DNA of 64,000 nt from an uncultured Alphaproteobacteria bacterium (GCA_902596605.1 CACJUU010000006.1:1-64000); one strand, 5' to 3'; shown: positions 45,696 through 54,497, counted from the stretch's first letter. Program-made: numbers and translations. Notes: a model not told the origin generated them from the letters alone.

Positions 45696-46502
45696 ATGAA
45701 AAACTTGGTAATTAGCAGAAAAGGGTTTGACTCAACCGCTGGAGGACGTGCCTCCCCAATCCTTGAAACCGGAGAAATTTTCTCTGTTCCCATTCCCCAA
45801 AAGAAACAGTCGCCGTTCAGATATAGAGATTTACGATTTAATGATTTGGCTGGACAAGATATTTTAAATTTAATTGGTGCTAAATCGATTTCCGACAAAG
45901 ATTTTTGTCACGTTGATCCACTGTTTTTAGAAAAAAAAGGTATTTTTGGGCAAGCAGGTGGGGCGCAAGGGGAATTAGATAATTATGGGATAGAGAGGGG
46001 AGATCTCTTTTTATTTTTTGGATGGTTTCGGAAATATCACTTGAGAGGCCCTGATCTACATCATCTTTTCGGGTGGTTGCAAGTTGATAAGATAATAAAA
46101 GGAAACAATGAGATATTAAATTTTTTATCAAGCGAGGGACTTTCACATCCTCATGGCACCACGGATGTAACGCAATATAAAAATAATACTATTTATGTAG
46201 CTGCAAAAAATTTAACTTTCTCCGATAGGGTTAGAGATCTAAAGGGGCATGGTAGATTTAAAAAAACGGCTCAAGAGCTGATATTAACTGAAAAGGATAA
46301 AACACGATCGAGATGGAGGTTCCCTCAAGAGTACTTTTCAGATACAAGAAGTTTATTCCGTAATAGATTAAAATGGAAAGATAGAAAAAATTGTTTAGTA
46401 AATTGTATGGGTATTGGTCAGGAATTTATTTTGAACGCTCATGATAATCCTTCAGTGATTGATTGGGCGTCACACCTTATAAACATGTATGGAAGAGACT
46501 AA
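45696..46502 (+). CDS. Nmad3-like (nucleotide modification associated domain 3) protein
   Basis: The N-terminal RKGFDSTAGGRASPILETG and PIPQKKQSPFRYRDL, followed later by FCHVDPLFLEK, GGAQGELDNYGIERGDLFLFF and SHPHGT, match the pattern I know for Nmad3. That domain was described in phages and bacteria near DNA base-modification enzymes; its biochemical activity is unproven. The 268-residue protein seems complete. No other base-modification gene is adjacent; the nuclease at 36588 is 9 kb away. Confidence 0.7.
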   Translation: MKNLVISRKGFDSTAGGRASPILETGEIFSVPIPQKKQSPFRYRDLRFNDLAGQDILNLIGAKSISDKDFCHVDPLFLEKKGIFGQAGGAQGELDNYGIERGDLFLFFGWFRKYHLRGPDLHHLFGWLQVDKIIKGNNEILNFLSSEGLSHPHGTTDVTQYKNNTIYVAAKNLTFSDRVRDLKGHGRFKKTAQELILTEKDKTRSRWRFPQEYFSDTRSLFRNRLKWKDRKNCLVNCMGIGQEFILNAHDNPSVIDWASHLINMYGRD

Positions 46503-46702
46503 AATTACTTTTTTGATCGTTTTAGAGTTGAGCAAAATAGGAAAAGTTTTTTTGAGTGTAAGTAACTTGACGATAATGTATATCGCTAACGGTAGGGTAG
46601 TGTAAAGACCTAGATTTTTCTTTGCAAAAATATTCTAAGATCGCTTTTTCGTACCATGGACAGAATATAACTTAAACGTGATGTTAATGCTGATATAGGT
46701 GA

Positions 46703-46744
46703 GGTTTGTTGGTAATGGCTGGAAATGTCACTAACCAACAAACC
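46703..46744. other. Long hairpin in a 400-base gap
   Basis: GGTTTGTTGGT (46703-46713) pairs perfectly over 11 bases with ACCAACAAACC (46734-46744) around a 20-base loop. A second small hairpin (GTAGGA and TCCTAC) follows about 15 bases on. No T-tract follows, so it is not a typical terminator. The surrounding gap 46503-46908 shows no gene; a small RNA or cis element is possible. Confidence 0.4.
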
Positions 46745-46908
46745 CTTCCGATGACAGTAGGAGTTTCCTACCATTAGAACGAAGTAGTTTTATAAATAAT
46801 ATCGCACAGAGACGAATTATCGCAGTAGGTTTATTCAGTTATGGTGAACTTTGAAATAAAATAGAAGATAAAAATTGAATTAGTATTTTTTCAGTCTATG
46901 TCTTAAAA

Positions 46909-47040
46909 ATGTTGCACACTTGCATAAAATTCAAAATATTAAAGCTTTCACTACTTAGTGCTTTGAGCGCTGGAATTGTCTTAACTCTTATAGCAAAAGA
47001 AATGCGTAAGAACAAAAAAACGGACGAAGCCAACGGATAA
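46909..47040 (+). CDS. 43-residue membrane peptide
   Basis: The frame reads MLHTCIKFKILKLSLLSALS, AGIVLTLIAKEMRKNKK, then TDEANG: one hydrophobic helix between basic flanks. No strong ribosome-binding site is visible. It lies in the long gap upstream of the cyclase gene. Translation is plausible but unproven. The remaining bases to 47229 show nothing else. Confidence 0.35.
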   Translation: MLHTCIKFKILKLSLLSALSAGIVLTLIAKEMRKNKKTDEANG

Positions 47041-47229
47041 ACTTTTTCTTGAAGAGTAAAGATGCTATGCGCAGAACTCTAATATTACAGCCGTGCCCTA
47101 CATATTTCGGCAAGTCACAATAACTCATTCGGTTTTTTATCTTTTCACAAACTGGACAATATAAAAGTGTTGTGAGATTATTTAAGCATGATTTAATTGA
47201 GGATTAAACATGTCAAATAGGAAAATATT

Positions 47230-48513
47230 TTGAGAACTGTGAATCATGAGCTTACTAGGAGAGTTGCAGGCTTCAAAATTCTATTAATTATTTATCTAGT
47301 AATTTGTTTACTTAATCTAATCCTAGCAATAGTAATACCGCCAAGTAATTTCCAAATCATCAATCAGGGCACTATGTTGTTAAATTTAATTTGGGTTTTG
47401 GTCTTTGCTCTCTTTTTGCAAAAATTAAACGATGCTAATTACAAGTATTTTTCCATAATTGTATTGTTAATGTTACCAACCTACTATTTCATATTAGATT
47501 ATTTATTTGAACTGGATAATTCCTTCTTTAATCCTACTGATCTAGGTTTGGGGAGAAGTGTTGATAGTTTATTTCTTTTACCAATAGTATTTGTAGTAAG
47601 CTCCATTCTCTTTCTGAGGCAGTCGATAATTTTAATAGCAATTACACTTTTTTCAATATTGGCAGCCTACAATCTTTATGAAGTGTTGGCAGATGATAAG
47701 ACTTATCTTACGGATAACTGGCAAACAATATTAGAGGATGCAAACGCAATTAACATAACCCTCTTAACTAATTGGATAAATATATGGATAATAGTTAGCA
47801 TAGTGTGTTACGCGATCGTTTTTTTAGTGGATAAACTTATGAACGATGCTGTCAAGTTTGAAAAAAGTACTGCTCAATTCAGTAGGTATTTTTCCCCGAA
47901 TATACGCGAAAAGATTCAAGAAGCAGATTTAGAGATTAAGGAAAATGAAAATAATTCTCAGGCTGTCGCGGTGTTGTTTACGGACATTGACGGTTTCACT
48001 GAATTATCAGAAACTTTATCTTCTAAAGAGATAATCGAACTACTCTCTGATTATCAAGATCGAATGATACGTCCAATCTTTAAAAACTCCGGAACAGTAG
48101 ATAAATTTATTGGTGACTCAGTTATGGCGACTTTTGGAACACCTGTAAGTCAGGGAAATGATGCACAAAATGCTTTTAATTGTGCGAGAGAAATGCAAAT
48201 TGCGATGAGGCAATGGACAAAAGAACGAAAAGATAATAATCAGCCAACCATTACTCATCGAATAGGAATTTCGTATGGAACCTGTGTTGTAGGAAATATT
48301 GGTAATGAGGACAGGAAAGAATTTACGGTTATAGGTGACGTAGTAAATGTAGCCAACCGTGTTTGTGACCTTTGTAAAGATTTAAAATGCAGCTTATTAA
48401 TAACCGATATACTTAAAAATCGACTTAATGAGGCGATAAATGCGGAAGAAATTAAAGATTATCCTATAAGAGGCAGAAAAGATAAGATCAATTTATATAA
48501 AGTTGAAACCTAA
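47230..48513 (+). CDS. Membrane-bound class III adenylate cyclase
   Basis: The N-terminal 205 residues hold about six hydrophobic segments, then a linker and a class III catalytic domain (about residues 245-427). Metal-binding Asp are in LFTDIDGFTE and FIGDSVMATFG; the Lys in VDKFIGD and Asp in FTVIGDVVNVANR are the adenine-selecting residues, favouring cAMP over cGMP. GISYGTCVVGNIG is also conserved. The start is TTG (47230) or GTG (47239); neither is certain. No cAMP-receptor gene is nearby. Confidence 0.85.
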   Translation: MRTVNHELTRRVAGFKILLIIYLVICLLNLILAIVIPPSNFQIINQGTMLLNLIWVLVFALFLQKLNDANYKYFSIIVLLMLPTYYFILDYLFELDNSFFNPTDLGLGRSVDSLFLLPIVFVVSSILFLRQSIILIAITLFSILAAYNLYEVLADDKTYLTDNWQTILEDANAINITLLTNWINIWIIVSIVCYAIVFLVDKLMNDAVKFEKSTAQFSRYFSPNIREKIQEADLEIKENENNSQAVAVLFTDIDGFTELSETLSSKEIIELLSDYQDRMIRPIFKNSGTVDKFIGDSVMATFGTPVSQGNDAQNAFNCAREMQIAMRQWTKERKDNNQPTITHRIGISYGTCVVGNIGNEDRKEFTVIGDVVNVANRVCDLCKDLKCSLLITDILKNRLNEAINAEEIKDYPIRGRKDKINLYKVET

Positions 48514-48767
48514 ACTCTAAGTAATAGAGGAAGAGAATATTTTTTTAAAGATGGAATGTGCTTTGATGAAGAGGAAAAAGCAAGAAACTTTGTCTTTTAG
48601 TATTTATATTTGATAAGTGTTTTGTTCAAAAATCGTTAAGGAGTTTTTAGGAGTTTTGGAAATTAAAAGTAGTTTAAATTTAAAAGGGAACTCTGTATTG
48701 TCTATAGTTGGACTTTGTAAGCATTGCGCAAGATCTTTTAAAATTTTTAAAGAAACATAAAAATAAT

Positions 48768-49307
48768 ATGGTTTTAATCCTCGTTGCTGTTGAAGAAGAA
48801 CTCACTTCAAAAGACCTACCCAGTTTCCAAATTCACTATACAGGAGTTGGAAAAATTAACGCTGTGATCAAAACTTTAGAAATAATTAAAACCTATTCTC
48901 CAACTCAAATAATCAACTACGGTACCGCCGGCAGTTTAAATAAAAAATTGAAGGGATTGGTAGAAGTTACTAAATTCTTTCAAAGAGATATGGATGCTTC
49001 ACCCCTAGGTTTTAAAATTGGTCAGACCCCGTTTGATGACATTCAAGAAATAGAGGTTGGAACTGGTGGATATAGCTGTGGCACGGGAGATTCTTTTGTT
49101 ACTTCTAAACCTAAATTGAAAACAGATCTCGTCGATATGGAGGCATACGCGATCGCAAAAATTTGTTATTTGAATGATATAAAGTTTCGATGTTTCAAGT
49201 ATATCTCTGATAACGCTGATGGAGATGCAAATACCGACTGGGTAAAAAATATCTCTATAGGTAAGAAACTATTTATTAAAAAGATGAGAGATTTAGAAAC
49301 TGATTAA
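48768..49307 (+). CDS. Phosphorylase-superfamily nucleosidase-like protein
   Basis: Members of the PNP/MTA-SAH nucleosidase family cleave the N-glycosidic bond of nucleosides. Here HYTGVGKINAVIKTLEII, INYGTAGSLN, GDSFV, and the active-site VDMEAYAIAKIC with SDNAD are visible, including the catalytic Glu and Asp. At 179 residues it is shorter than typical MTAN proteins (about 230). ATG 48768 is chosen; 20 upstream codons are weakly supported. Activity toward a purine nucleoside is likely, the substrate unclear. Confidence 0.75.
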   Translation: MVLILVAVEEELTSKDLPSFQIHYTGVGKINAVIKTLEIIKTYSPTQIINYGTAGSLNKKLKGLVEVTKFFQRDMDASPLGFKIGQTPFDDIQEIEVGTGGYSCGTGDSFVTSKPKLKTDLVDMEAYAIAKICYLNDIKFRCFKYISDNADGDANTDWVKNISIGKKLFIKKMRDLETD

Positions 49308-49330
49308 AGTTGTTAAAAGGATATCAAAAT

Positions 49331-49507
49331 TTGTACAGTGATTACCCCAGTATTGTTTTTTATATTTTATTACTCCTGATGCTTTCGGGGGGTATTGTTT
49401 ATATTGCAAGGCAAAGTCCTCAGAGGTTCATTATGCAATTGCTAATGTGGGCAATAATTTTTTTAGGAGTGTTTGGTTTGATCGCTTTTCTGACAAATTC
49501 GTCTTAA
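49331..49507 (+). CDS. Small two-helix membrane protein
   Basis: From TTG 49331, with AAAGGA nine bases ahead, a 58-residue product has hydrophobic segments YPSIVFYILLLLMLSGGIVY and LLMWAIIFLGVFGLIAFL separated by ARQSPQRFIMQ. It resembles the N-terminal membrane part of alphaproteobacterial retropepsin-like aspartic proteases (TIGR02281 type), but no protease domain follows. Starts 23 bases after the nucleosidase-like gene. Function unknown. Confidence 0.5.
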   Translation: MYSDYPSIVFYILLLLMLSGGIVYIARQSPQRFIMQLLMWAIIFLGVFGLIAFLTNSS

Positions 49508-49659
49508 AAAAAACTCAAAGATGGTAGCTAAAGCTTTTCATGATGAGATCGATTGGTAAGAGGTCCTACCTAATGCATTATTTGTTGCAATAGTCCTAAA
49601 AAAGAACTATCTGGCTATATAAGAATATTTTTTTGCCTCAATCTTTTGGAAACTCGTAT

Positions 49660-50073
49660 TTGGAAAAAAACTTAAATAGCGTTTTTGTTAAATTAACTAG
49701 TGATCATATAGACCAAAATGGGCATGTATCAGAAGCGGGTTATCTAATTGTTGCTAACCTTGCGTATTGGAAGATATGCGAGCAAGTGGGTCTCTTAAAA
49801 CTCTATAGTAAATACAAAATTAGTGGAATTGTCTTTGATACCTATATGGAGTTCAAAAAAGAGGTCTTTGAAGGCGAAGAGGTGATGATTAATCTTAGAT
49901 TCAATATAACTAATGATACCAGAAAGATTGTGAGGCTTTTAGATATTTATGACAGAGAAAATCGTTTGGTAGTTAAGATAACATCAAATGGTGGCTTTTT
50001 GGATCTCGAAAAACGAAAAATCGTAGAGCCACCAAAAAAGATATTGGATACATGTCTCAAATATTTGAGATAG
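49660..50073 (+). CDS. Hotdog-fold acyl-CoA thioesterase-like protein
   Basis: The sequence VKLTSDHIDQNGHVSEAGYL has the 4HBT-type D-x-N-G-H-V signature with a catalytic Asp, followed by a helix, FDTYMEFKKEVFEGEEVMI and a hotdog beta sheet. The domain starts close to TTG 49660 with a weak GGAA ahead; an in-frame TTG at 49633 would add nine residues. Probably hydrolyses an acyl-CoA or acyl-ACP. Substrate unknown. Confidence 0.7.
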   Translation: MEKNLNSVFVKLTSDHIDQNGHVSEAGYLIVANLAYWKICEQVGLLKLYSKYKISGIVFDTYMEFKKEVFEGEEVMINLRFNITNDTRKIVRLLDIYDRENRLVVKITSNGGFLDLEKRKIVEPPKKILDTCLKYLR

Positions 50074-50296
50074 TAGGATTTTCTATTTTACAATATCGAT
50101 GCTTAAAAGCTTTCAAAGAATGCGAGGTAATCAACACTTTTAGGTTAAGGAATGTATAATAAGTTTTATCGCCAGCATTTAAACATACAAAAAAAAAGTT
50201 TAATCCTCTTGAATAATCTAAAGCTTTTTTTAAAATTTTAAGAGAGGGTAACATGATTGACTTTGATTTAATTGGTTTTAACGCTATATCGTCGTC

Positions 50297-50716
50297 ATGT
50301 ACGTCGAGATAGGATTATTATTAAACGCTCTTATTCTGGGAACGATGACTTCCTTCATGGTAGTTACTTCGCCTGCAGTCTTTAAGACTCTCGATGAAGA
50401 CCATTCAAAGAAATTCTTGAGATACATTTTCCCTCGCCTTTTTAATTTTTGTTTTTTAATTTCTATGTTTATGTTCTTATTATTTTCGTTAGGTGACTTT
50501 GTTCCCGGAATGATATTTGGGATAGCTATAGCAATAAGTTTTCTGATTAACACATACTTCTTAACTCCTAGAATAAATAAGATGCGTGACTTAATGCTAG
50601 AAGATAGTCCGGGCTCAGAAAAGGGATTCAAGAACCTGCATATGGCCTCTGTACTCTTATATTTACTTAACATGATATTTATAATTCTCATCTTCATTCT
50701 TTATTACACAAGATGA
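50297..50716 (+). CDS. DUF4149 membrane protein (TMEM205-like)
   Basis: Four hydrophobic segments, with VVTSPAVFKTLDEDHSKKFL, RYIFPRLFNFCF and LTPRINKMRDLM as DUF4149 signatures. Known members are small membrane proteins of unclear function. Length 139. The ATG overlaps nothing upstream; the stop overlaps the next gene by ATGA, so a cupredoxin is translated with it. A role near copper or envelope is inference. Confidence 0.75.
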   Translation: MYVEIGLLLNALILGTMTSFMVVTSPAVFKTLDEDHSKKFLRYIFPRLFNFCFLISMFMFLLFSLGDFVPGMIFGIAIAISFLINTYFLTPRINKMRDLMLEDSPGSEKGFKNLHMASVLLYLLNMIFIILIFILYYTR

Positions 50717-51183
50717 GATTATTACTTTTTTTATTTTTTCTTTATTTATTATCATGGCAAGTCGCAGTTGCGGATACTGTAAAAATAGAGTTTACCGCAG
50801 ATGACTCTTATAGCATCGAGGTTGCGAATATTGGCGTTGGTGACACTATAGAGTGGTTGCCAAAGAATGAAGGCCATAATGTTGAATTTCTTGCGGGACC
50901 AAATATGGAAGCACTTCCAGAAAAATCGGATTTAAACGTCCGTCATGCAATTACTTTTGATTTGCCTGGAGTTTACTTATATCAATGTACACCACACGGT
51001 AATATGGGAATGTTGGGATTAATAGTAGTGGGTAATAATTTTGATAATTTAGGCAACATTGAAGAAGTGGAATTGTCTCGAGTGGCAAAGTCGGTGTTGC
51101 AAAGACTGATTAGAGTTGCTAGGTCAAGTAAGCAACCTATATTGAGTCGCAACGTCTTGGTACATTTACGACTTGTTGGCTGA
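50713..51183 (+). CDS. Cupredoxin (pseudoazurin/plastocyanin-like)
   Basis: A signal peptide (MRLLLFLFFLYLLSWQVAVA) precedes a type I copper domain. Ligands are His in GHNVEFL, then Cys, His and Met in YQCTPHGNMGMLGLIVVG. The C-terminal 45 residues form a basic helix-rich tail like that of pseudoazurins. Exported to the periplasm, where it would carry electrons. Its ATG overlaps the DUF4149 gene, and its stop overlaps the convergent YaiI-type gene by 18 bases. Confidence 0.9.
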   Translation: MRLLLFLFFLYLLSWQVAVADTVKIEFTADDSYSIEVANIGVGDTIEWLPKNEGHNVEFLAGPNMEALPEKSDLNVRHAITFDLPGVYLYQCTPHGNMGMLGLIVVGNNFDNLGNIEEVELSRVAKSVLQRLIRVARSSKQPILSRNVLVHLRLVG

Positions 51184-51615
51184 ACGAACCACGTTTTCCA
51201 TATAGCTCAGAAATTTGGATCGATCTAATTTGCTAAAGGGAGGCGGACCAGAAGTCACTTCACCGCTTTCCCGTATTTTTCCCATTATTTCTCTTGTAGC
51301 GATTGCCATACCTATGTTGTCGAGAGTAAACCTCATTCCATTAGGTCTTATTGCCAAAGCACCTTTTTTTAGGCATTGTTCAGCAAGTGGAATGTCGTTT
51401 GTAACACAGATGTCGTTTTTCTCGATATTACCTATAATCCAAATGTCTGCCGCATCGGATTCCTGATTAACAACGATGAGGTTTATAAGTGGATTGCGGG
51501 AAGGACGAATTCCTCCATTACACACCATATAAGTAATCAAATCATGGCGTGCCGCGATTCTTTCTATTTCGTTTTTTACAGGACAAGCGTCGGCATCTAC
51601 ATAAATTTTTACCAT
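51166..51615 (-). CDS. YaiI/YqxD family (DUF188/UPF0178) protein
   Basis: MVKIYVDADACPVKNEIERI, CVTNDIPLAEQCLKKGALAI and RPNGMRFTLDNI are the family signatures, with PIN-like acidic residues. Length 149 is normal. The molecular function is unproven. Convergent with the cupredoxin gene. Confidence 0.9.
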   Translation of the reverse strand: MVKIYVDADACPVKNEIERIAARHDLITYMVCNGGIRPSRNPLINLIVVNQESDAADIWIIGNIEKNDICVTNDIPLAEQCLKKGALAIRPNGMRFTLDNIGMAIATREIMGKIRESGEVTSGPPPFSKLDRSKFLSYMENVVRSANKS

Positions 51616-51848
51616 GTTAAAAATACTTCTTGGGGATTGCGCTTCATTTTACATTTTTAGTGGACTTTGTTTTGCTATGGGTAAAAAATATTGTTATCTA
51701 CAAATTTATACAAATACTTTTGGCTATTATCTCTATTTATTTGGTGCGAGGCTAATTAAAAATTTTTCTGAAGTATTTGTGAAAAATTGTGGGTAATATT
51801 AACCAATGGTTATTACACTAGAATTTAAGTGAGCAGGTAGACGATATT

Positions 51849-52697
51849 ATGAGTGATGCGAATTTTAAAAGTATAGAAGTTAGTCCGATATCGGGTGCAT
51901 TAGGAGCATTAATTACCGGAGTAGAATTAAAAGAGCCTCTTCAAGACCCTGTATTTGAAGAGATATATAACGCTTTTTTAGAATATAAGGTGATATTTTT
52001 TAATGATCAGGAGCTCAATCCGGAAACTCAACTTCGATTTGGTAAGATGTTTGGACAACCTATAATCTATCCATTTGTGAAAGGTCTGAAAGATTTTCCT
52101 GAGATAACGCCCATTTTAAAGAAAGAAACTGACCTTAATAATTTTGGTGGGGTTTGGCATAGTGACACCACTTACCAGAAGCAACCACCAAAGGCAACAA
52201 TGTTGTACGCGGTTGAGGTACCTGAGTTTGGTGGTGACACCGAATTTGCGAACCAATGCATGGCGTTAGATCATCTGTCAGAGGGTATGCGGAAATTCTT
52301 GAATGAACAAAAGGTAATTAATACCTCTGGTAAAGGGAAAGTCGTAGCCTCAAGATCAGATGTTATGAAACACTCTTCGTCTGGAAAAGTGGTCGATGAG
52401 TTGAGAGCGATACACCCGGTAGTCAGAACACACCCTGAAACTAAAGAACAAGCATTATTTATCAATGAAGCTCACTCTTTACAGTTCGCAAGTCTTAGCT
52501 TAGAGGAGAGTACTCCTATTCTTGAATTTTTGTTTAAGCACCAAATAAAGTCAGAGTTTACCTGCCGTTTTAAGTGGAAAAAAGGATCAGTTGCGATTTG
52601 GGATAATAGGTGTACCCTTCATAATCCGATAAACGATTACCATGGGAAAAGAAGGTTAATGCATCGGATAACATTTTCTGGTGATACGCCTGTTTGA
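51849..52697 (+). CDS. TauD/TfdA-type Fe(II)/2-oxoglutarate dioxygenase
   Basis: The iron-binding triad is visible: His and Asp in VWHSDTTYQKQPPKA, and the distal His in CTLHNPIND, with the 2-oxoglutarate-binding Arg in KRRLMHRITFSG. The N-terminal GALGALITGVELKEPL is typical of the family. Length 282 fits TauD. No taurine or sulfonate transport genes are adjacent, so substrate cannot be assigned. Confidence 0.9.
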   Translation: MSDANFKSIEVSPISGALGALITGVELKEPLQDPVFEEIYNAFLEYKVIFFNDQELNPETQLRFGKMFGQPIIYPFVKGLKDFPEITPILKKETDLNNFGGVWHSDTTYQKQPPKATMLYAVEVPEFGGDTEFANQCMALDHLSEGMRKFLNEQKVINTSGKGKVVASRSDVMKHSSSGKVVDELRAIHPVVRTHPETKEQALFINEAHSLQFASLSLEESTPILEFLFKHQIKSEFTCRFKWKKGSVAIWDNRCTLHNPINDYHGKRRLMHRITFSGDTPV

Positions 52698-52719
52698 TTG
52701 TTCTCCAAGAGGGAAAAAT

Positions 52720-52947
52720 TTGGATAAAAGTAATAAAGAAAGAATCTGGCGTTTAATTCAAAGCACAGGTGATGAATTGTTTGGAAAGCTCCCTGAGCAC
52801 CCCAATCATCCAAAAGGGAGAAATCCATATGCTCATGTGGCGTTGAAAATAAAAGATCGTTTTGGGTGCAGTTACAAAGATATTGCTGACGAAAAGTATC
52901 AAGAGGTAGTAGATTTCTTATATATTATACAAACAGAAGAAGGTTGA
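52720..52947 (+). CDS. Small helical protein of unknown function
   Basis: Not recognised. The 75-residue frame from TTG 52720 (AGAGGG ahead) has SNKERIWRLIQSTGDELFGK, a proline-rich HPNHPKGRNPYAHVALKI, and FGCSYKDIADEKYQEVVDFL. It follows the dioxygenase by 22 bases and is likely co-transcribed. An in-frame start inside the dioxygenase at 52681 is less likely. Confidence 0.55.
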   Translation: MDKSNKERIWRLIQSTGDELFGKLPEHPNHPKGRNPYAHVALKIKDRFGCSYKDIADEKYQEVVDFLYIIQTEEG

Positions 52948-53017
52948 AACGTTTTTTGCGCTACAATTTTATAATCAATAAATTAATAGAGACTGATTTT
53001 CTTAATAGGAATAATGA

Positions 53018-53698
53018 ATGAAAAAATTATTTAATAATTCTTTTGAAAACTGGATTTTCGATCTTGACAATACGATATACGATATAAAAGCTGGATTATT
53101 TGTCAAAATATCCGAGAGGATTACTCAGTACATAATGGAAGTTCTCTCTTTCACGAAAGAAGAAGCTAACTTAGTTAGAAGTAACATGTATAAAAAATAT
53201 GGTCTTACGTTAACCGGTCTTATGAGAGAATATGAAATAGACCCTGATGAATATCTTGACTTTATTCATGATGTTACACACCCTGAACTACAACATGAAA
53301 AGCAACTTAAATTAAGTTTAAACAATCTTTCTGGTAAAAAATTCATTTATACAAATGCATCTCAAGATCACGCAAAAAAAATTTTATCAGCAATGGGAAT
53401 AGAAGCTGAGTTTGAAAAAATATTAGATATAAAAGCTACACACTATGTACCTAAACCCGATCCAAAATCTTATGAAATTATGCTAAAAAGTTTTGGCATT
53501 CTTTCAAATCAAGTAGAAAGAAGTATTTTTATTGAGGATACAGCAAAAAATCTCAAACCGGCAAAATTGCTAGGGTTGAAAACTGTTTGGATGGAAAATG
53601 ATCGTAATCTTGAAGACTATAAAGATAACGCGGAGTACATAGATTACAAATACTCTGACTTAAAGTCGTTTCTCAATGATATATCTAACAGCAATTGA
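53018..53698 (+). CDS. HAD-family pyrimidine 5'-nucleotidase
   Basis: HAD motif I WIFDLDNTIYD (nucleophile Asp and acid/base Asp), motif II in FIYTNAS, Lys in VPKPDPKSYE and motif IV FIEDTAKNL are present. The SDT1-type layout with a helical cap after motif I points to pyrimidine 5'-nucleotidases, which dephosphorylate UMP and CMP. Length 226 is normal. In many alphaproteobacteria this gene is next to argB; here it is not. Confidence 0.85.
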   Translation: MKKLFNNSFENWIFDLDNTIYDIKAGLFVKISERITQYIMEVLSFTKEEANLVRSNMYKKYGLTLTGLMREYEIDPDEYLDFIHDVTHPELQHEKQLKLSLNNLSGKKFIYTNASQDHAKKILSAMGIEAEFEKILDIKATHYVPKPDPKSYEIMLKSFGILSNQVERSIFIEDTAKNLKPAKLLGLKTVWMENDRNLEDYKDNAEYIDYKYSDLKSFLNDISNSN

Positions 53699-53749
53699 AT
53701 GGTTGGAAACAGCATAAGTTTTTAGATACAATTAAACAGGTACAAATAC

Positions 53750-53929
53750 ATGATTGATAAAAAAGTATTAGATTTAAAGGAAAGGCGATTTTATATAAGG
53801 TTGATAGTCACAATCCTCACTTTATACATGATAGGAACACTTTTTTATAAGTCAATTTCTCCATTCCATAATTGCATTAGAGACGACAGAGCGAATGTTA
53901 TTGAATGTACCAGAGATAGCACTTGGTAA
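53750..53929 (+). CDS. 59-residue membrane-anchored protein
   Basis: The frame reads MIDKKVLDLKERRFYIRLIV, TILTLYMIGTLFYKSIS, then PFHNCIRDDRANVIECTRD and STW. One membrane helix (about residues 17-35) is followed by a 24-residue outside tail with two Cys that could pair. It overlaps the next gene's TTG start by 7 bases, so they are probably coupled. The ribosome-binding site is weak. Function unknown. Confidence 0.5.
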   Translation: MIDKKVLDLKERRFYIRLIVTILTLYMIGTLFYKSISPFHNCIRDDRANVIECTRDSTW

Positions 53930-54492
53930 AATTTAAGTTCCAAAATATTTTAACTGGTGTTATTTTTATAACGCTTCTTTTGGTTACCGAAACTTTTGCT
54001 CGATCTAAATTAGAAATAATAAAGAAAAATATATCAGCAAACGTCATATTTCTTAGACATGCTATAGCTCCTGGAGTTGGAGATCCGGAAAATTTTATGA
54101 AAGAGGACTGTAGTACGCAACGGAATTTAAATAATAAAGGTCGCTTGCAGGCCAGATTGATAGGAAATTACCTAAGATCAACAAATCTGAAGTTCTCTCA
54201 AATTTTAACAAGTGAGTGGTGTCGGTGCATTGATACAGCCAAAGAGCTTAATCTTGGCCAATGGACGACTTTTTCAGGATTAAACTCCTTCTTTCAAGTA
54301 TATGAAAAAAAAGATCAGGTCATGAACAAACTTCAAAAGAAACTTGATTCCCTTGGTTATTCAGACCTTGCTTTATTTGTAACCCATCAGGTTGTTATTT
54401 CGGAACAGACTGGCATCATGCCCCGGAGTGGTGAGATGGTTTTATATAATTCAATAACTAAACAAAAAGCCAGATACATGATTGATTACTAA
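53923..54492 (+). CDS. Exported histidine-phosphatase-like protein
   Basis: A signal sequence (residues 1-26, ending TFARS) precedes a phosphoglycerate-mutase-type domain. The catalytic His is in VIFLRHAIAPG (RHA in place of RHG), further conserved blocks are LNNKGRLQARLIGNYL, ILTSEWCRCIDTAK and the second His in LFVTHQVVISE. Probably periplasmic phosphatase; similar exported proteins act on unknown phosphoesters. Start TTG overlaps the upstream small gene. Length 189. Confidence 0.75.
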   Translation: MVKFKFQNILTGVIFITLLLVTETFARSKLEIIKKNISANVIFLRHAIAPGVGDPENFMKEDCSTQRNLNNKGRLQARLIGNYLRSTNLKFSQILTSEWCRCIDTAKELNLGQWTTFSGLNSFFQVYEKKDQVMNKLQKKLDSLGYSDLALFVTHQVVISEQTGIMPRSGEMVLYNSITKQKARYMIDY

Positions 54493-54497
54493 CTATT

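Noticed and set aside
36588-47229. Prophage
   Set aside because: No capsid, terminase, portal, tail or integrase genes are seen; Nmad3 and a nuclease alone do not make a prophage.
50154-50243. 29-codon frame MYNKFYRQH in the gap before the DUF4149 gene
   Set aside because: The AAGGA abuts the ATG with no spacer, and no conservation can be judged.
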